From assembly GCA_016869175.1 (NCBI GenBank), contig VGEV01000025.1, positions 1 through 32,948 of the forward strand: 32,948 bases of DNA. The letters run 5' to 3'. Shown piece after piece: positions 23,722-31,840 of the stretch (positions within the stretch are counted from its first letter, which is position 1; each line of letters starts with the position of its first letter). A program made the translations under genes and the position numbers. The DNA comes from Alphaproteobacteria bacterium (lineage in GTDB: Bacteria > Pseudomonadota > Alphaproteobacteria > GCA-2731375). Under the pieces are notes generated by a model. It made no database searches. It worked only from the letters and a program-made list of their open reading frames with translations, and was not told the origin of the DNA.

Positions 23722-24480
23722 ATGCGACTTCAAGACAAGGTGGCGATCGTCACCGGTGGCGGCGCCGGCTTCGGCGAGGGCATCGCCCGGCGGTTCGCGG
23801 ACGAAGGCGCCCAGGTCGTGGTCAACGACATCGCCGAGAGCGACGGCGAACGGGTGGTCGGAGCCATCCGCCAGGCCGGCGGCACGGCCTTCTACTGCAA
23901 GGCCGACATCTCGCTTGGGCCCGATAGTCAGCGACTGATCGACACCACCCTCGCCCGCTGCGGCCGGGTCGACATCCTGGTCAACAATGCCGGCGTGCCC
24001 CAGCGCAACATGCCGTTGACCGAACTCGACGAAGCCAGCTTCGACCGCATCTACGCGGTCAACGTCAAGGCGCTCTACTGGGCCGCCAAGTACACGGTGC
24101 CGGTGATGCGCCGGCAGGGCGGCGGCGTGATCCTCAGCACCTCCTCCACCGCCGCCAACCGGCCGCGGCCGGGGGTCGTCTGGTACAACGGCAGCAAGGC
24201 CGCCGTCGACACCATCACCAAGGGCATGGCGGTCGAACTGGCGCCCGACCGGATCCGCGTCAACGCCATCAACCCGGTTGCCGGCGAGACCCAGATGCTG
24301 GCCGAGTTCATGGGCGGCCAGGTGACGGCCGCGATGCGCGAACGTTTCCTGGCGACGATCCCGCTCGGGCGGTTTTCGCAGCCGCTCGACATCGCCAATG
24401 CCGCGGTGTTCCTGGCCTCAGACGAGGCGGCCTTCATCACCGGCGTCTGCCTGCCGGTGGACGGCGGCCGAACCGTCTAG
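23722..24480 (+). CDS. SDR family oxidoreductase (FabG-like)
   Basis: A 252-residue short-chain dehydrogenase. Cofactor motif TGGGAGFG (11-18), NNAG (88-91), catalytic S142 and the Y155-x-x-x-K159 pair (WYNGSK), ending GVCLPVDGGR. An acidic residue at the end of strand 2 (VVVND) suggests a preference for NAD(H). The start at 23722 is supported by AGGGGGA seven bases upstream. It is preceded by a 151-bp gap and followed by 156 bp before the MerR-type gene, so it may be transcribed alone. The substrate is unknown. Confidence 0.92.
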   Translation: MRLQDKVAIVTGGGAGFGEGIARRFADEGAQVVVNDIAESDGERVVGAIRQAGGTAFYCKADISLGPDSQRLIDTTLARCGRVDILVNNAGVPQRNMPLTELDEASFDRIYAVNVKALYWAAKYTVPVMRRQGGGVILSTSSTAANRPRPGVVWYNGSKAAVDTITKGMAVELAPDRIRVNAINPVAGETQMLAEFMGGQVTAAMRERFLATIPLGRFSQPLDIANAAVFLASDEAAFITGVCLPVDGGRTV

Positions 24481-24636
24481 CTGTCCAGTCCGCTTGCCGC
24501 GTTCAACTGCTTAGCATATTGGCGATGGCCCGCGCTCAATGTCTTGACAACAGGCTTGGCGGACGCCAACCTGCCTTCCGGCGGCGACGCACCCGCTGCC
24601 AGCTAGGCTTACTCTTCATTAAATGGCTAGGCATCA

Positions 24637-26217
24637 ATGTCTAATCCGCTAGACATCAGAAACCGCGCCGTGGCCGCCATCCTCACCAGCAAGGACCTGT
24701 TGCAACTGACCGGCATCTCCCGGGCGACGCTCAACAACTACATCGCGCTCGGCATCCTGGCGCGGCCGCGCGTGGCGCGCGGTACCGCGCCCGGCGGGCC
24801 CACCCGAATCGGCTATTTCGCCGAGGAAGCGGTCGAGCGGATCCGCGAAGCACAACGCCTGAAGGCCAGCGGTCTGGCGATGAGCGACGTCGCGGCCCGG
24901 CTGCGGCCCCAGGCCGAGACCGCGGCAAGCCTCGCCGCTGGCGTTCCGCCCGGCGCCGCCGGTGCAGCGGCGGGCGAACGGGCACCGGCCGACCAGCCGA
25001 TCGCATCCCCCGTGGCGAGCCCGCTGCCTGGCCTGCGCCTGACGGTCGACGAATTGAGCTATCCCGCCTATCTCGTCAACGCCAACTTCCAGGTCGATTG
25101 GTGGAACGACGCCGCGGCCGAGCGCCTGTTCGGTCGAGCGCGCGGGCTCGCGGCCGAGATCGAGACCCGCAGCGTGTTCCAGCTGCTGCTGGAGGCGGCG
25201 TTCCTGCGGCGGTCCGGGGAATGGCGCGAGCTGCTGCTGTTCCATGCCGGACTGGCCAAGACGCGGCTGCCGCCGGAGACTGTGCCGCGATTATTCGGTC
25301 GCCCGGCGCCGGTCGACGCGGCGTTGCTGGACGAGCTTTATCAGGAGGCGGCCTCGGTCTGGTCCCGGCCGATCGCCGAACGCAGCCTTGCATTGGCCCG
25401 GCCGGACGGCCAAGTGGAGGAACTCAGGCTCTATGCGAGCTTCTTCCGCGAAGGCATCTTCTTCGTCTATGCGCCCAGTGAAGCCGATGCCCGCGGTCTG
25501 CTGGAACTGCTCGCCCAGCGCCAGCAGGTGATCCGCAGCCTGCTGCGCCGCCGGCTGCCCTATCTCACCCCGCTGGTCGTGCTGGCGCTGCAGCTGCAGG
25601 CGGCCGAACGGCTGGCGGCGGAATTGGCGCCGGAGGACTTTTTCCAGCTGGTCAACGATTGCTGGGGCGCGCTCGATCCCCTGGCCCGCCCGCATCACGC
25701 CGCGCAGGCCCGGCACTGGGGTTCGGGCATGGTCTATTTCTTCTTCCCGCAACCCGATCGCGACCACCATTTCAACGCCATCGCCTTTGCCATCGCGGTG
25801 CGTCAGGCGATCGCTAGGGTCAACCGCGCCTGGCAGGCACGCCGGCCCTGGCTGCCACCGCTGGCGGTCAATCAGGGCCTGGCCGATGGCCGGGAGTGGT
25901 TCGGCGCCTTCCAGACCGCGGGCAGCTTCGAGTTCGTGGCGCTGGGCGACGCCACGGCGCGGGCGGTGCGCCTGGCCACCTTCGCGCAAGGCGGCGCGGT
26001 GCTGGCGGCGAAGAGCGTACTGGCGGCGATGCCGGCGGCGCTGCAGGCGCAGGTGCGGTTCGGCACGCGCCGGGGCGATGCGGCAGGCCAGGTCACCGTG
26101 CCCGGCGCCTTCGCCGCCCTGGCCAACCTGGCCGGAATGGCCGAGCCGCTGAACGCGGAAGACGCCACCCTCGCCGTCACCGAGGTCTTCGACCTGAACG
26201 AACAGGCGGCGCCCTAG
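24637..26217 (+). CDS. MerR-type HTH protein with PAS-like and degenerate class III cyclase domains
   Basis: A 526-residue protein with three parts. Residues 15-92 form a MerR-like DNA-binding head (LTSKDLLQLTGISRATLNNYIALGIL, then GYFAEEAVERIREAQRLKASGLAMSDVAARL). After an Ala/Pro-rich linker, residues 134-290 resemble a PAS or MmyB-like sensor (YPAYLVNANFQVDWWNDAAAERLFG). Residues 308-465 follow the course of a class III nucleotide cyclase, but the catalytic residues are replaced: the first metal-Asp motif reads VVLALQL, the second (normally GDG) reads HWGSGMVYFF, and the GD-x-x-N-x-x-x-R motif reads GDATARAVRL with no Asn. Cyclase activity is unlikely and the domain may bind a nucleotide or a partner. 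A small PAS-like gene follows. Confidence 0.8.
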   Translation: MSNPLDIRNRAVAAILTSKDLLQLTGISRATLNNYIALGILARPRVARGTAPGGPTRIGYFAEEAVERIREAQRLKASGLAMSDVAARLRPQAETAASLAAGVPPGAAGAAAGERAPADQPIASPVASPLPGLRLTVDELSYPAYLVNANFQVDWWNDAAAERLFGRARGLAAEIETRSVFQLLLEAAFLRRSGEWRELLLFHAGLAKTRLPPETVPRLFGRPAPVDAALLDELYQEAASVWSRPIAERSLALARPDGQVEELRLYASFFREGIFFVYAPSEADARGLLELLAQRQQVIRSLLRRRLPYLTPLVVLALQLQAAERLAAELAPEDFFQLVNDCWGALDPLARPHHAAQARHWGSGMVYFFFPQPDRDHHFNAIAFAIAVRQAIARVNRAWQARRPWLPPLAVNQGLADGREWFGAFQTAGSFEFVALGDATARAVRLATFAQGGAVLAAKSVLAAMPAALQAQVRFGTRRGDAAGQVTVPGAFAALANLAGMAEPLNAEDATLAVTEVFDLNEQAAP

Positions 26218-26320
26218 CCGCCGACGGGAAACCAGTCGCGATGCAGCAACCAACAACCAGTCAGCAACAGTCACCGGCGGCCCGCGCCGCCAGGTTGACC
26301 CGGAGTTCGGGGAGATGACC

Positions 26321-26825
26321 ATGCACGGATGCTTTGGCACGGGCTGGCTGAACGAGACGCAGCCGGCGCGCGCGCCCTTGCCGCCATTGGCCGGCGAGCG
26401 GCGGGCGGGTGCGCTGTTGCTGCGGTGTTGGCATGCGGCCCGGCGCGAGCGCCACATACCCAGCCTGGTCGACCTGGAGTTGGGACGCCACGACGCCATC
26501 TTCGAGAGCTGCTTCTTGCTGCGCGAGGATGTCGATCCGGTCAGTTCGGTCTTCATTCTGTGCGGCGAACGGGCCCGCCCCTTCTATGCCGGTCGGCCGG
26601 GCGCTGGTCGACATGCTGCCGCCGGCGGTCCATCGGACGATCGGCGAGAGCTGCAAGGCGGCCCTGACCAGCCAGCAGCCAAGCCTGGCCGAAGGGCGCT
26701 ATCGCGCCGCCGATGGCGACGAGCGGCTCTATCGTGGCGTGTTCGCGCCCGTGCTGTCGGACAGTCCCGGTTATGCCCGCTGCGGCTTCCTGCTGGGCGC
26801 CTTCGGTGAGCGCCTGGCGCACTGA
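26321..26825 (+). pseudogene. PAS-like protein gene broken by a one-base frameshift
   Basis: An ATG at 26321 (six bases after GGGGAG) opens a frame coding for LPPLAGERRAGALLLRCWHAARRE, then LVDLELGRHDAIFESCFLL and VSSVFILCGERARPFYAG. Near 26588-26594 the protein-like sequence moves to the +1 frame and continues VGRALVDMLPPAVHRTIGE, then GRYRAADGDERLYRGVFAPVL and GFLLGAFGERLAH, to a stop at 26825. Removing one base there gives a single product of about 167 residues resembling small PAS_5-type sensor proteins found in Rhodospirillales. The lesion lies in GCCGGTCGGCCGG, where a miscounted G is easily imagined. It sits 103 bp downstream of the MerR/pseudocyclase gene and may have worked with it. 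Confidence 0.65.
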
Positions 26826-26836
26826 GCGCGGCGCGG

Positions 26837-26865
26837 TTGGCGCCCGCCGGCAAATCCCCTAGGCT
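26837..26865 (+). promoter_or_regulatory. Predicted promoter of the RidA-rhodanese-thioesterase operon
   Basis: TTGGCG (26837-26842), an exact 17-bp spacer and TAGGCT (26860-26865). A start near 26872 gives a leader of about 30 nt to the GTG at 26902. It lies just past the stop of the frameshifted PAS-like gene. Confidence 0.45.
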
Positions 26866-26886
26866 GCCCCTCCCGCAATGCCTGGC

Positions 26887-26893
26887 AAGGAGG
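26887..26893 (+). promoter_or_regulatory. Ribosome binding site fixing a GTG start
   Basis: AAGGAGG, a full Shine-Dalgarno match, lies 8 bases before GTG 26902. It points to that codon rather than the in-frame ATG at 26878, which has no ribosome binding site of its own. Confidence 0.7.
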
Positions 26894-26901
26894 CGCCGCC
26901 C

Positions 26902-27288
26902 GTGCACAAGCTTCGCAACCCCGCCAACATCACCCCGCCGCTTGGCAAGTACAGCCACGGCGTCGAGACCGCCGCCAATTTGCGCTGGCTCTACATCTCC
27001 GGCCAGGTGGGCGTGAACAAGGACGGCAAGACCGAAAGCGGCATCGAGGCGCAAGCCCGCACCGCCTTTGCCAGCATCTCGGCCATCCTGGCCGACGCCG
27101 GCATGGCGGTGGCCGACGTGGTCAAGCTGAACGTCTTCATCACTGATCCGCGCTTCGTCACGGAATACCGCAAGACGCGCGACGAGTGGTCGGGCGATGT
27201 GCGGGTCGCCTCGACCCTGTTGGTGGTGGCGGGGCTGGCGCATCAGGATTGGCTGATCGAGATCGAGGCGGTGGCCGCCAAGGCCTAG
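26902..27288 (+). CDS. RidA family protein (YjgF/YER057c/UK114)
   Basis: A 128-residue RidA-family protein. It shows the family course: an N-terminal KYSHGVE, LYISGQVGVNKDG, then the segment AFASISAILADAGMAVADVVKLNVFITD, and RVASTLLVVAGL followed by LIEIEAVAA at the C-terminus. The arginine in RVAST corresponds to the residue that binds the carboxylate of enamine/imine substrates. RidA hydrolyses reactive 2-aminoacrylate-type intermediates, although other subfamilies have different roles. The GTG start is chosen on the strength of the AAGGAGG site. Rhodanese and thioesterase genes follow at 13 and 17 bp. Confidence 0.9.
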   Translation: MHKLRNPANITPPLGKYSHGVETAANLRWLYISGQVGVNKDGKTESGIEAQARTAFASISAILADAGMAVADVVKLNVFITDPRFVTEYRKTRDEWSGDVRVASTLLVVAGLAHQDWLIEIEAVAAKA

Positions 27289-27301
27289 CCGGGAGCGGGG
27301 C

Positions 27302-27709
27302 ATGCTGAAGCTGAAGAAGGGTGTGAAGCAGCTCTGCGCCGAGGCGGAGGCGGAGATCGAGACCTGGTCGGTCGAGCAGGCGCATGCCGCGGTGAAGGAT
27401 CCCAACGTGCAGATCGTCGATATCCGCGACGTGCGCGAAGTGTGGCGCGACGGCACGGTGCCGGGCGCGCTGCACGCGCCGCGCGGCATGCTGGAATTCT
27501 GGGTCGATCCGGAAAGCCCCTATGCCCGCGAGGTGTTCCAGTCCGGCAAGCGCTTCGTCTTCTTCTGCGCCGGCGGTCTGCGTTCGGCGCTGGCGGCCAA
27601 GTCGGTGCAGGACATGGGCTTGTCGCCGGTCGCGCATATTCGTGGCGGCTTCGAGGCCTGGAAACAGGCGGGCTACGAGATCGAGAAGCGCGAGCAGAAG
27701 AAGGGCTGA
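27302..27709 (+). CDS. Rhodanese-like domain protein
   Basis: A 135-residue single-domain rhodanese. The fold is marked by IVDIRDVREVWRDGTVPGALHAPRG, and the active-site loop is C89-A-G-G-L-R-S (FFCAGGLRS), with the catalytic cysteine and the C-x-x-G-x-R-S form typical of sulfurtransferases. HIRGGFEAWKQAGY closes the domain. It has no signal peptide and is predicted cytoplasmic. It sits 13 bp after the RidA gene with GGGAGCGGGG before its ATG, so the two are probably cotranscribed. The sulfur donor and acceptor are unknown. Confidence 0.93.
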   Translation: MLKLKKGVKQLCAEAEAEIETWSVEQAHAAVKDPNVQIVDIRDVREVWRDGTVPGALHAPRGMLEFWVDPESPYAREVFQSGKRFVFFCAGGLRSALAAKSVQDMGLSPVAHIRGGFEAWKQAGYEIEKREQKKG

Positions 27710-27726
27710 CCGGAAGGAACCACGGG

Positions 27727-28227
27727 TTGAGCCAACGTCAGCGGACCCTGCACTGGTCCGATCCGCAGGCCACGGCCGCGGCAGCGGCGGGGCTGTCCGG
27801 CCTCGACTTCCTGCGCGCCATGCTGGCGGGCGAGGTGCCGCCGGCCAGCATCCAGCAGACGATGAATTTCTTCCTGCACGAGGTCGATGAAGGCAGGGTG
27901 GTGATGCGCGGCCGGGCGGGCGAGGAGCTATGCAATCCGCTGGGCCAGGTGCATGGCGGCTTCTATGGCGCCATCCTGGACAGCGCCATGGGCTGCGCCA
28001 TCCACGCAACGCTGCCCCTCAAATGGTCCTACACCACGCTGGAATACCGCGTGAACATGGTGCGCGCCATCCGCCCGGACACCGGCGATGTGTTCGCCGA
28101 AGGCAAGGTGCTGCACCGCGGCCGACAGATCGCCACCGCCGACGGCCGGCTGATCGACCGGGATGGACGGCTCTATGCGCATGGCTTGACCACCTGCTTG
28201 TTGTTTTCTCCGAAGGAGCACCGCTGA
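27727..28227 (+). CDS. PaaI family thioesterase (hotdog fold)
   Basis: A 166-residue hotdog-fold protein of the PaaI/4HBT group, which hydrolyses acyl-CoA thioesters. The core motif NPLGQVHGGFYGAILDSAMGCA corresponds to the HGG-x(5-6)-D helix start that carries the catalytic Asp. TLEYRVNMVRAIRPDTGDVFAEGKVLHRGRQIATADGRLID forms the following strands. No ATG lies near the expected N-terminus; the TTG at 27727, eight bases after GGAAGGA, is the best start. It is the third gene of the RidA operon, 17 bp after the rhodanese. The substrate is not predictable. Confidence 0.88.
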   Translation: MSQRQRTLHWSDPQATAAAAAGLSGLDFLRAMLAGEVPPASIQQTMNFFLHEVDEGRVVMRGRAGEELCNPLGQVHGGFYGAILDSAMGCAIHATLPLKWSYTTLEYRVNMVRAIRPDTGDVFAEGKVLHRGRQIATADGRLIDRDGRLYAHGLTTCLLFSPKEHR

Positions 28228-28328
28228 GCGCGGGCAACACACAGGTCAGGATTGAGCCGGCCCGGCTACGCGGCGGCGCCGGCCGTGGCTAAGCTGCGCG
28301 GCAGCCGCACCAGCCCCGGAGGCATGCC

Positions 28329-29231
28329 ATGACCAGCAACAAGACGACCTACCTGTTCGACATCAACCCTCAGACCCCGGCGATCATGAGCATCGAGCCC
28401 GGTGCCGAGGTGCGGCTGGAGGTGCGCGGGGCGTTCGATGACATCGAGGATATCGCCGCCGTACCGGTGCCGTTCACGCCGGCCTGCGATGGCCACCCGC
28501 TGGCACCGATCACCGGGCCGATCCGGGTGGTGGGGGCGGAAGTAGGCGACAGCGTCGCCATCGAGGTGCTGGAGATCACCGCCTTTGGCGAGGGCCGCAA
28601 CGCCATCGTGCGCGACTTCGGCATGCTGGCCAAGGAATTCCCTGAACCCAAGATCATCCAGTGCCCGATCCGCGACGGCAAGGCCTGGTTCGGCAATCGT
28701 GTGCCGATCGACCTGGAGCCGAACCTGGGCACCATTTCCACCATGCCGCCCGCCGGCTACAAGCCGTCCTACGCCGGCGCCTATGGCGGCGATTTCGATC
28801 AGAAGAGCGCCGGCCAGGCCGGTAGCCGCCTGCACCTGCCGGTGCTGGTGCCGGGCGCGCTGGTGTTTTTCGGCGATCCCCATGCCGTGATCTCCGATGG
28901 CATCATCAGCGGCACCGGTGTCGAATGCTCGGTCGCCTTGCGCGCGCGCATCGCGCTGAACAAGCGCAAGCGGGTCGAGCGGCCGATCATCGAGACCAAG
29001 GACACGGTGGAGATCGTCGGCTGGGGCCCGAGCGTGGAAGCCGCCAGCGAGGATTGCGCGCGCGGCGCGGTCGACTACGTTGCCGCCAACACGACGCTCA
29101 GCCGCGAGGAGGCCTACATGCTGCTCGGCATCATCGGCGAGCTCAGGGTCGGCACCTCGCCCCGGCCCACAATGGCGGCCCGCCTGGTGGTGCCGCGGGC
29201 ACCGTTGCGCGCGGCGGGCTACGACGGATAG
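28329..29231 (+). CDS. Acetamidase/formamidase family protein
   Basis: A 300-residue member of the FmdA/AmdA family, which hydrolyses short amides such as formamide or acetamide to the acid and ammonia. Family segments include PITGPIRVVGAEVGDSVAIEVLEI near residue 60-80, GNRVPIDLEPNLGTISTMPP, YAGAYGGDFDQK, and LVPGALVFFGDPHAVISDGIISGTGVE near 180-200. The C-terminus reads AYMLLGIIGELRVGTSPRP, as in family members. The ATG at 28329 is preceded by CCGGAGG at good spacing. An MFS transporter gene follows 57 bp later and may carry the substrate or product, but that link is inference. Confidence 0.92.
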   Translation: MTSNKTTYLFDINPQTPAIMSIEPGAEVRLEVRGAFDDIEDIAAVPVPFTPACDGHPLAPITGPIRVVGAEVGDSVAIEVLEITAFGEGRNAIVRDFGMLAKEFPEPKIIQCPIRDGKAWFGNRVPIDLEPNLGTISTMPPAGYKPSYAGAYGGDFDQKSAGQAGSRLHLPVLVPGALVFFGDPHAVISDGIISGTGVECSVALRARIALNKRKRVERPIIETKDTVEIVGWGPSVEAASEDCARGAVDYVAANTTLSREEAYMLLGIIGELRVGTSPRPTMAARLVVPRAPLRAAGYDG

Positions 29232-29288
29232 CCGGCGGCGGCGACCGGCGTCTGGTCTGGGGGCTCGGCCATCGCCGACACCATCACC

Positions 29289-30770
29289 TTGCGGCATTGG
29301 CTGATCCTGCTGACCGTGCAGGTCACCACGGTGCTGTTCGGCATCACCATCACCAGCACCGCCGTGATCCTGCCGCAGATGCGCGGTGCCTTGTCGGCGA
29401 CCCAGGATCAGATCGCCTGGATTCTCACATTCAACCTGGTGGCCACGGCCATCGCCACGCCTTTGACCGGCTGGCTGTCCGAGCGGCTGGGCTGGCGCCG
29501 GCTGATGACCGGCTCGGTGGTCATCTTCACTGCCGCCTCGTTCGGCTGCGGCTTCGTGCAAAGCCTGGACGCGCTTCTGCTGCTGCGCGTGGTGCAGGGC
29601 GCCGCCGGGGCGCCGATCTTCCCGCTGGGGCAGACCATCCTGCTGGCCAGCTTCCCCCGCTCGCACCAAGCCTGGGCGCTGACCATGTGGGGGGTCGGCG
29701 GCGTCTTGGGACCGATCCTGGGGCCTACGCTCGGCGGCATCATCGGCGAGTGGCTGAGCTGGCGGTGGATCTTCTTCCTCATGCTGCCGGTCGGGCTGGC
29801 CGCCGGCACCCTTGCCTCCCTGGTGCTGAGCGACGCGCGGCAAGGCCAGCTGCGGCGTTTCGACTTCCTGGGCTTCCTGTTCATCGCCGTGGCGGTTGGC
29901 TCGGCGCAGCTCATGGCCGACCGCGGCCAGCGGCTGGACTGGCTGGAATCGACCGAGATCGTCATCGAACTCTCGCTGGCAACCGTCTTTTTCTACCTCT
30001 TCGTCGTGCACATCACGACCACGCGCCAAGCCCTGTTCGACCCCGCCATCTTCGCCGACCGCAACTTCTGCCTGGGCGTCGTCGTGGTGATGATTATGGG
30101 CATGCTGCAATACACGCCAACCGTGCTGTTCCCGCCGCTGCTGCAAGACCTGCGCGGCTACCCCGACAGCATGATCGGCTACCTGATCGCCGCCCGTGGC
30201 CTGGGCAATTTCACCGCCTTTTTCGTCGTCGCGCAGCTGACCCGCCGCAGTCCGAAACTCTGCCTGTTCGCCGGCCTCACGGTGCAGGCGCTGGGCGGGT
30301 TATGGATGGCCTCGCTCGACATCAACATGACGACGGCCGACGTGTTCGGCAGCAACCTGCTGCACGGCATCGGCTTCGGCCTGTCCTATACGCCGATGAC
30401 CGTGCTCTGCTTCTGGACCCTGCCGGCGCATCTGCTGACCCAGGCTAATGCCGTGTTCAGCCTGTTGCGCATGATCGGCAGCAGTCTGTTCATCTCCTTG
30501 ACGCTGGTATTGTTCGTGCAGGCCACCGCCATGGCCGATGTCGCGCTCAGCAGCCTGATCAATCCGTTCGAGCAGGGGCTGCTGCTGCCCTGGACGCAGG
30601 CCCTGGGAGAGGAGCTGGGCCCGCGCCTGCAAGAGCAGCTCGGCCGGGAGGTCCGCCGCCAGGCCAGCATGCTGGGCTATGTCACGGCGTTCCAGTTCCT
30701 GACCCTGGTGGCCCTGTTCGCCGCGCCGCTCGCCTTCCTGTTCGTCACCCGGCCACGCGCCGCGCACTGA
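29289..30770 (+). CDS. MFS transporter, DHA2 (EmrB/QacA-like) family
   Basis: A 493-residue membrane protein with about 14 hydrophobic segments. Signature blocks: TSTAVILPQMRGALSATQDQIAWILTFN near the N-terminus, GWLSERLGWRRL (motif A loop), LLLRVVQGAAGAPIFPL, and GVGGVLGPILGPTLGG (motif C of drug:proton antiporters). The 14-segment DHA2 family exports drugs and other hydrophobic molecules by proton antiport. The frame is closed by a stop at 29229, and the first usual initiation codon after it is TTG 29289, which lacks a ribosome binding site, so the true start is uncertain. The gene ends 3 bp from the convergent proline racemase-family gene. Confidence 0.9.
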   Translation: MRHWLILLTVQVTTVLFGITITSTAVILPQMRGALSATQDQIAWILTFNLVATAIATPLTGWLSERLGWRRLMTGSVVIFTAASFGCGFVQSLDALLLLRVVQGAAGAPIFPLGQTILLASFPRSHQAWALTMWGVGGVLGPILGPTLGGIIGEWLSWRWIFFLMLPVGLAAGTLASLVLSDARQGQLRRFDFLGFLFIAVAVGSAQLMADRGQRLDWLESTEIVIELSLATVFFYLFVVHITTTRQALFDPAIFADRNFCLGVVVVMIMGMLQYTPTVLFPPLLQDLRGYPDSMIGYLIAARGLGNFTAFFVVAQLTRRSPKLCLFAGLTVQALGGLWMASLDINMTTADVFGSNLLHGIGFGLSYTPMTVLCFWTLPAHLLTQANAVFSLLRMIGSSLFISLTLVLFVQATAMADVALSSLINPFEQGLLLPWTQALGEELGPRLQEQLGREVRRQASMLGYVTAFQFLTLVALFAAPLAFLFVTRPRAAH

Positions 30771-30773
30771 CCG

Positions 30774-31832
30774 TCAGCGGGTCTTCTGCAGCCCCTCGAC
30801 CGCCTGCATCCAGGTGTCCGACAGCGTATAGCCCTCGGGCAGCGGATCGTCGGGATCGAGCCCGTACTGGCCGATCGAGGTGATGTAGCCGCGGCCGGCG
30901 ATGGTCGGCACGACCGCCGGCTTGTTGCCGACCTTCGTGACGGCGACGATCTGCCCGAAGAAATGCGTACCGATGATGGACGTGTGGTCGAGCACTTCGC
31001 CGGGCTTGATCTGCCCGCGGGCATGCAGCACCGCCAAGCGGGCCGACGTGCCGGTGCCGCAGGGGCTCCGGTCCAGTCGGCCCGGCGAGACCACCACGGT
31101 GTTGCGCGCCGTCAGGCCCTTGCGGGTGCGTCGCAGCGGCCCCGTGAACTCCGTGATGGTGACATGGCGGATGCCCTTGTTGAGGGGATGCACGATTGGC
31201 GGCAACTGCTCCTGGCAGGCGGCACGGATCTTCTCGCCGAGAACGCAGATGTCGCGCGCCTCGTCGGGTCTGAGGGCGAAGCCCAGCGCCGCCGCATCCA
31301 TCAGCGCGTAGTGCATGCCGCCGAAGGCGACGTCCAGTGCGACGCTGCCGACCCCCGCTACTTCCACCCGCGCGTCCAGCGCCTGTACGAAGGACGGCAC
31401 GTTGCGGAACTTGACCTGGGTGACCTTGCCGTCGCGGCAGGCGCAGTCGAGTTCGATCAGGCCGGCCGGCGTTTCCAGCGTCAGCTTGGTCGACGGTTCG
31501 CGCATCGGCAGGATGCCGGTTTCCAGCAGCGCGGTGGCGGTGCAGATGGTGTTGGAGCCGGACATCGGCGGGTACTCGGTCGACTCCATGATGACAAAGC
31601 CGGCATCCGCCTTGGGATTGCTGGATGGCAGCACGATGTTGCAGGAATGCACGGCGGCGCCGCGCGGCTCGAACAGGCAGAACCGCCGCAGGCCGTCGTC
31701 CTTCTCGCGCAGATACACCATCTTGTCGTAGAGCGTGCGGCCGGGCACATCCACGATGCCGCCGGTGACGACCTTGCCGTATTCGCCCTCGGCATGCACA
31801 CCGACAACGGTCAACGCCCGCTTCCAGCGCAT
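30774..31832 (-). CDS. Proline racemase superfamily protein, Ser/Cys type
   Basis: A 352-residue protein of the proline racemase superfamily. The first catalytic position, Cys in true racemases (MCGHG), is Ser here: S91 in MSGSNTICTATALLETG. The second is the usual Cys, C258 in DRSPCGTGTSARLA. Cys/Cys enzymes racemise proline or epimerise 4-hydroxyproline. Ser/Cys members have been linked to trans-3-hydroxy-L-proline dehydratase and 4-hydroxyproline epimerase activity, so one of these is more likely than proline racemisation. The ATG at 31832 lies 8 bp after the stop of the thiamine-diphosphate enzyme gene, suggesting one operon. It is convergent with the MFS gene at a 3-bp gap. Confidence 0.9.
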   Translation of the reverse strand: MRWKRALTVVGVHAEGEYGKVVTGGIVDVPGRTLYDKMVYLREKDDGLRRFCLFEPRGAAVHSCNIVLPSSNPKADAGFVIMESTEYPPMSGSNTICTATALLETGILPMREPSTKLTLETPAGLIELDCACRDGKVTQVKFRNVPSFVQALDARVEVAGVGSVALDVAFGGMHYALMDAAALGFALRPDEARDICVLGEKIRAACQEQLPPIVHPLNKGIRHVTITEFTGPLRRTRKGLTARNTVVVSPGRLDRSPCGTGTSARLAVLHARGQIKPGEVLDHTSIIGTHFFGQIVAVTKVGNKPAVVPTIAGRGYITSIGQYGLDPDDPLPEGYTLSDTWMQAVEGLQKTR

Positions 31833-31840
31833 GGCCCGGC

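Noticed and set aside
24544-24549. Perfect TTGACA upstream of the MerR/pseudocyclase gene
   Set aside because: No acceptable -10 box lies 16-18 bp downstream, so a promoter is not supported there.
28266-30146. A 626-codon open frame on the minus strand under the amidase and MFS genes
   Set aside because: Composition is that of a shadow frame (His/Gln/Gly/Arg-rich, no domain pattern) and both sense genes are well supported.
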